Source: Callorhinus ursinus (Eukaryota; Chordata; Mammalia; Carnivora; Otariidae). From it: DNA of 64,000 nt. The stretch lies in the NCBI RefSeq assembly GCF_003265705.1, contig NW_020312775.1, forward strand, positions 2,154,270 to 2,218,269, written 5' to 3'. Made by a program: the position numbers and the translations under genes. Positions 58,604 through 64,000 of the stretch are shown piece after piece. Position 1 is the first letter of the stretch, and every line of letters starts with the position of its first letter. The notes under the pieces are model-generated. The model was not told the DNA's origin and did no database searches. It saw only the letters and a list, made by a program, of their open reading frames with translations.

Positions 58604-61600
58604 GAGGACTTCTGGGTAAGATGGCAGAGTAGGAGGAACCTAAACTCACCTCATCTCACAGATACAACTAGATAACACTCACATCAGTGTAAATAACTTA
58701 GAAAATGACACAAAGATTAGCAGAACAAACTCCATAACTAAATGTGGAGAAGAGGCCACATTGAAGTTGGTGGGGAATGTGGAGACCTGGATGGGAGCCA
58801 AACAGACCCACAGGACTGTCCACAGGAGAGAGGGATGCCATGGGCCAGGAGAGGGGAGAGAAACAGACCCTCATACCAGAAGTCCCACATGGGAAAGATC
58901 CCCATAACATTTGGCTTTGTAAACAAGAGGGACTGGATTTTGTGGATTTTTACAAGCAGCAGGATTTAAAACCTAGAACTTTAAAAATCAGCAGGCTCAG
59001 CTCTAGGAGAGCTGGTGGGATGAAAGGAAACCAAATCCTCATCCTTAAAGAGATAGCACAATAAATAGCCAGAAGAGATACAGTATAGAAGCAGCAGTTT
59101 GAAAAATGCCTGGGGAATATGGGAGGGAGATTTGTGTACTAATCTCAGAGTGTGTGCTGGAAGGGCAAAGATCTTTGGAATACTTCTCCAGGAACAAAGA
59201 AACTGGCAGGTACCATTTCTACCCCTTGCCCCCTAGCATAAACACATGGCCACCTGTAGGAACCAGCACATGTGGACACTCACTACCTAACTTGCTAACC
59301 CTGCACATCCTGCCCCCCTCCCCCCATTTTGACAGATACACCTCCTTCAATATGCTCTTGGCCAAAGTGAGACCACAGGCCTGGCAGTGTGCAAGCAGCC
59401 AGAACAGTAGCCAGCACCACTCCAAAGGACTCCTGCCCCCAGGGAAAGGGAAAGATAACTACACACACCAAGAGACTGCAGTCCCAGCAGTGGGCTGGGA
59501 GAAAATAGCTGGTTTGATTGCAGGCCCCACCCACCAATGAAAGCTTCACAGGGAAAGTCCCCTGCAGTTTTGTGCTACTGCATCTCTGGCAAATGCTTGC
59601 TCTGACTCAACTTAAGCCCAAGGCAGCTCCAGACTGGCCGACTAACTCCACAGGTACAAAATACTGCCCACAACAGGCAATGGGAGCCACTGCAGGTGAC
59701 TGGACTGAAGGAAAAAGTGGCTTAACCTCAACAACAACAGAGCACATGCAAAACACAGGAGATATCCCTGAAGCACCAAGTTCTGGTGAACAGGGGGCAT
59801 TGTACCGCAGGGCACTACAAGACCTCTTCTTCATATGGCCACTAGTTTCAAGAGAGCAGACGACATGGCTGACTTTCCTAACATTCAGTAATGCAAAGAG
59901 TAGACAAAAATGAGGAGACAGAGGAATATATCCCAAATGAAAGAACAAGACAAAATCACAGCAAGAGACCTAAGTGAAACAGGGTTCAGTAATATGCCTG
60001 AGAGAGAATTTAAAGTAATAATCATAAAGATACTCACTGGACTTGAGAAAAGAGTGGAAGACATCAGTGAGATCCACAGCAAAGAGATAGACAACATAAA
60101 AAAGAACCAAAGATCTACACTCTGAAAATTATAGAACTCTTATGAAAGAAATGGAAGAGGACACAAAGAAATGGAATGACATTTCATGCTCATGGATTGG
60201 AAGAACAAATACTGTTAAAATGTCTATACTACCCAAAGCAATCTGCACATTTAATGTAATCCCAATCAAAATATCACCAGTATTTTTCATAGAGCTGGAA
60301 CAAACAATCCTAAAATTTGTATGGACATGCAAGAGACCCTGAATAGACAAAGCAACTTTGAAAAAGAAAGCAAAGCTGGAGGCATCACAATTCCAGACTT
60401 CAAGTTATATTACAAAGCTGTAGTGATCAAGACACTATAGTACTGGCACAAAAACAAACACACAGACTCCAGAAATAGATCCACAACTATATGGTCAACT
60501 AATCTTTGACAAAGCAGGAAAGAATGTCCAATGAGAAAAAGACAGTCTCTTCAACAAATGGTGTTGGGAAAACTGGACAGCAACACATAGAAGAATTAAA
60601 CTGGACCACTTACTTACACCATACACAAAAATAAATTCCAAATGGATGAAAGACCTAAATGTGAGACAGGAAACCATCAAAATCCTAGAGTAGAACACAG
60701 GCAGTGACCTTTTTGACCTTGGCCATAGCAACTTCTTACTGGACACATAGCTGGAAGCAAGGGAAACAAAAACAGAAATAAACTATTGGGATTTCATCAA
60801 AATAGAAAACTTCTGCATACTGAAGAAAACAATCAACAAAACTAAAAGGCAACCTACTGAATGGGAGGGGATATTTGCAAATTATATGTCTGATGAAGGG
60901 TTAGTATCCAAAATATATAAAGAATTTATCAAACTCAACACCTAAAAAATGAATAATTCAATTAATAATGGGAAGAAGACATGAATAGACATTTCTCCAA
61001 AGAAGATAAACAGGTGGTCAATAGACATATGAAAAGGTACTCAACATCACTCATCATCAGGGAAATGCAAATCAAAACCACAATGAGATATCACTTCACA
61101 CCTGTCAGAATGGTAAAAACAAAACATAAGGAAAAGCAAATGTTGGGGAGGATGTGGAGAAAAAGGAAACTTCTTGTACTGTTGATGGGAATGCAAACTG
61201 GTACAGCCACTGTGGCTAGCAGTATGGAGGTTCTTCAAAAAATTAAAATAAAATTATGATCCAGTAATTCCATTACTGCATATTTACCCAAAGAAAATGA
61301 AAACCCTAGTTCAAAAAGATACACATGCCTCTATGTTTATTGCAGCATTAGTTATAATAGCCACACTATGGCAGCAGCCCAGTGTCCACTGATAGATGAA
61401 CTGATAAAGAAGAGGTGGCATATATATATAATGGAATATTATTCAGCTATAATAATGAAATCTTGCCATTTGCAACAACACGATGTATCTAGAGAGTATA
61501 ATGATTAGCAAAATTAGTCAGAAAAAGGCAAATACTCTATGATTTCACTCATATCTGGAATTTAAGAAACAAATCAAATAAATTAAAAAAAAAGAGAGAC

Positions 61601-61876
61601 CAAAGAACAGACTCTTAACTATAGAGAACAAGCATGGTTACCAGAGAGGAGGTAGGGAAGGATGGGTGACCTAGGTGAAGGGGTTTGAGGGTACACTTGT
61701 CTTGATGAACACTGAGTAATATACAGAATTGTTGAATCACTACATTGGGCACTTGAAAATAATATAACACTGTATGTTAACTATGCTTGTATTAAAAATA
61801 AGAAAATGAAAACACCAGAAAGGATAAAATAGTTTTTAATCTAAATAAATAAATAATTAAATTAAAACAAACAAGG
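58604..61876 (+). mobile_element. L1-K: LINE-1 with 5' and 3' ends but large internal deletion
   Basis: The 5' UTR ('gggtaagatggcagagtagg', 'caactagataacactcacat') leads into the first part of ORF1 (ATGAGGAGACAGAGGAA near 59910; MPEREFKVIIIKILTGLEKR in the 59910-60125 frame). Near 60106-60116 it switches to the ORF2 thumb region ('ctctgaaaattatagaactc') and continues to the C-terminus, 3' UTR and A-tail. The rest of ORF1, the endonuclease and most of the RT are missing, so only 3.3 kb remain of about 6.5 kb. The 16-bp repeat AAATCTTAAGCATCTA flanks it perfectly (58588-58603 and 61877-61892). The ORF2 knuckle near 61138-61200 is altered. Confidence 0.95.
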
Positions 61877-62049
61877 AAATCTTAAGCATCTATTCTGTTG
61901 AAGATACCATGATGAGTATCTTTTCCTCAAGTTACTGGTTCTTATTAAAGCAATGTATCATCTCCTAAATTAAAAAATATATACATATAAAAAATACATG
62001 TTTTCCTTTTGATCTAAAAAGGTAGAAAATGCAAACAAGCATAAACAAG

Positions 62050-62410
62050 ATAATAAAATATTGCTTATAATCCCACTATTTGGAGAAAACTCAAAATTTC
62101 CTACAGTATTTTTAGCTGTGTGTGTGTGTGTGTGTGTGTGTGTGGTTACAAAAATATGATATATGCACTGGCTTACAAATTACATTTTCACATTTTTCCA
62201 TAATTTCATATGAACATATTTCCATATCAATAAATATACTTTCATAGCATTTTAGTACATACTAAATTTACTAAATAGTACATAGTATCTCACTGTATGG
62301 CTGTTAATTTATTTCCCCAGTACCTTTTATTTGGACATTTAGATTATTTCCACTTTTGCATAAATAAATACTGTAAACATCTTTGATTCTATGATTTTGA
62401 AAAATATTTT
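62050..62410 (-). repeat. Old L1M fragment
   Basis: 'ataatcccactatttggaga', 'tttccatatcaataaatata', 'agtatctcactgtatggctg', 'ttggacatttagattatttc' and 'cacttttgcataaataaata' are the reverse complement of an old L1 3' region. A (TG)n run at 62117-62144 lies inside it. Confidence 0.7.
62117..62144. repeat. (TG)14 microsatellite
   Basis: Uninterrupted TG repeat of about 28 bp. Confidence 0.97.
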
Positions 62411-63157
62411 AATATAATTGGAGATGACATCTGAGATTTCTTGAACTTACTCCTTTAGTTACCTGATTAAATAGCATCTCTTTAGGCATAATTGAAGTAT
62501 GCCATGGATCAAATGGCATATTTTGAGAATCCTTTGAAATTTCCCCTGACCTCTAATATTTCCTTTCCCTTAAATGTCTTTTAATTGCCTATCTTTTGTT
62601 ACTTATTTTTTTTTAGAGAAAATACAATGTTATTAAAGATGGATAAACATTAAGCCATTAGTGTTTTACCTTGGATAGTTCATCAGAGAAGCTGTAGTCA
62701 CTTATGTTCTCAAGGGCATGGTGCTTAAGATAGGTGTGTTTTGATAGAGATGGGAAACAGGGATAGCATTTGACATACTGAGAATTCCAGGTAGGATGCT
62801 TTGTGGTGTAGTACCAGAGTGCTTGCTTTCTGGAACATGAGGAGCAGTACCTACATCAAAGCATGAACATTGAAGAGTGGGAGGGCTGTTGCCAACAAAT
62901 TGTCTTCACTTCACACTGGTGGAAAGAGCAAGTACTTAAGACCATGTGTATTTTATCCTCTCTTTCCTCTATTTTCCTCAACATTGCTCTGGTGAAATGT
63001 ATCTTCTTCAAGGGAAAAAAACTTGTGGTGTACTTAGAAAAATATGTCCATTGAAATTCATATTATCTGCTTGGATGATAGAGAAAATATTTATGGTTTG
63101 CAATTAGAATCCTGATCCTTTTTTATTTGAGATTTTCTTTAATATTTCCAGATAGTG

Positions 63158-63189
<32 letters not shown>

Positions 63190-63545
63190 CTTTAAATATG
63201 TATGTGTACTTTACATATAAAAATGTATATCTGGTTTATGTCAAAACCACTATCTTTGAAACTGTGTATTTGCATGGACTGCTTATCTCCTGATCAAAAC
63301 AATTATTTTTCTTTCTGGATTACCAAAACATTTACTGCATTAAAGATAACTTTTAATTTAGATCACTCATTTTTTATTTAGAATGAAGTACTTGGGGAAA
63401 TGACTATAGGTGGCTCTACTCTCTAAATATTAATGTATATATGTGTGTATTTGTAGGAATATTGAAATCATGAATAATTATAGTAGCAGTTATGTATTAT
63501 ATAATGATATTAAAATGTTTGTTTTTTTTATTCTGATTGTTACTG
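62411..63545. other. Unassigned sequence with a (CA)n run
   Basis: No repeat family or gene recognised, apart from the CA microsatellite at 63160-63188. The open frame at 62863-63054 has no motif. Confidence 0.45.
63160..63188. repeat. (AC)n microsatellite
   Basis: Uninterrupted AC repeat of about 29 bp. Confidence 0.97.
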
Positions 63546-63551
63546 GGATAT

Positions 63552-63757
63552 TTATTTATTTATTTAAGATTTTGTTTATTTATTTGACAGAGAGAGAGAG
63601 AGAGACAGCAAGAGAGGGAACACAAGCAGGGAGAGAGGAGAGGGAGGAACAGGCTCCCGGCTGAGCAGGGAGCCCGATGTGGGACTTGATCTTGGCACGC
63701 TGGGATCATGACCTGAGCCAAAGGCAGATGCTTAATGACTGAGCCACCCAGAGGCCC
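63552..63757 (-). mobile_element. CAN-SINE
   Basis: Minus-strand SINE with the head near 63757 ('gactgagccacccagaggcc') and a TTTATTTATTTATTT tail complement at 63552. The target duplication is not clear, suggesting an older copy or a secondary change at the ends. Sequence beyond it to 64000 is unassigned. Confidence 0.95.
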
Positions 63758-64000
63758 CAGGACTTTTTTCTTAAAAGGATGAGCCAAAGATGACCTTTGT
63801 GTATTGGCCCCTAGATTGTTTATTTCTTTACAATAGGCTGAAACCTATTAGCTCAAAAGCCTACCAGTGCCAAACTCAAATTTGTACTTATTCAATTGTT
63901 TTTAAAATATCCCCCAAAGCATATTTTTAGTAATTTAAGACCTGACTCATCTGTATACTATATGAAATCTGGCCCCACATCTGCTGGTCTTGGATAAAGT

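Noticed and set aside
59106..59540. 144-codon open frame
   Set aside because: It lies in the L1-K 5' UTR; GC-rich leader sequence gives long chance frames on both strands here.
1..64000. CRISPR array, operon, prophage or other microbial system
   Set aside because: No spacer-repeat arrays, ribosome binding sites or dense ORFs exist. Repeats are SINE, LINE, LTR and microsatellite DNA of a mammal.

Overview
This is AT-rich, intron-free-looking mammalian DNA with no credible host protein-coding exon. Almost everything identifiable is a transposable element. The lineage is Carnivora: twelve tRNA-Lys-derived CAN-SINEs carry the 'cctgggtggctcag' head and CT-rich/AATAAA tail, and the L1 3' ends are of the carnivoran type. 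The dog-specific SINEC_Cf form is absent, so a non-canid carnivoran (for example a bear, mustelid, pinniped or cat relative) fits best. The species itself is inferred, not shown.

Layout. 1-5451: a fairly young L1 (A, broken by a 10-N assembly gap) lies directly against an older L1 (B). 5452-12322: quiet sequence with MIR, L2 and one SINE, two perfect palindromes, and a U6 snRNA retropseudogene on the minus strand. 12328-24869: a solo MLT1-type (ERVL-MaLR) LTR with a 5-bp target duplication, split by a 12.1 kb nest in which a near-full-length L1 (C) contains a second L1 (D), which contains a SINE; C also holds a 205-bp L1 tail (E). 24875-30484: old DNA-transposon, MIR and L2 relics and a 5'-truncated minus-strand L1 (G). 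30500-33955: an old L1M fragment split by a near-complete minus-strand Tigger1, itself hit twice by SINEs at one site. 33956-37028: L2, MIR and an LTR relic. 37044-43786: a near-full-length L1 (I) with a 15-bp target duplication and an internal SINE. 43802-58587: mostly unassigned sequence with SINEs, MER20, L2, L1M and LTR relics, and a stretch with retained CpGs near 54.0-54.2 kb. 58604-61876: an L1 (K) with 5' UTR and 3' end but a large internal deletion. 61893-64000: an L1M fragment, microsatellites and a last SINE.

How the parts relate. Nothing acts as an operon or pathway. Autonomous L1s supplied the machinery that mobilised the CAN-SINEs and the U6 copy, as A-tails and target-site duplications show. 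All L1 ORFs and the Tigger1 transposase are disrupted here by stops, frameshifts or deletions, so no complete autonomous copy can be read in this window. Boundaries quoted to the base rest on target duplications; boundaries of MIR, L2, L1M and LTR relics are approximate to about 10-30 bp. Family names come from recognition of consensus-like sequence, not from a search. I found no undescribed gene system. The most unusual items are the nested LTR/L1/L1/SINE locus, the doubled L1 3' UTR, the triple-duplicated SINE site in Tigger1, the internally deleted L1-K, and two perfect palindromes near 6 kb.
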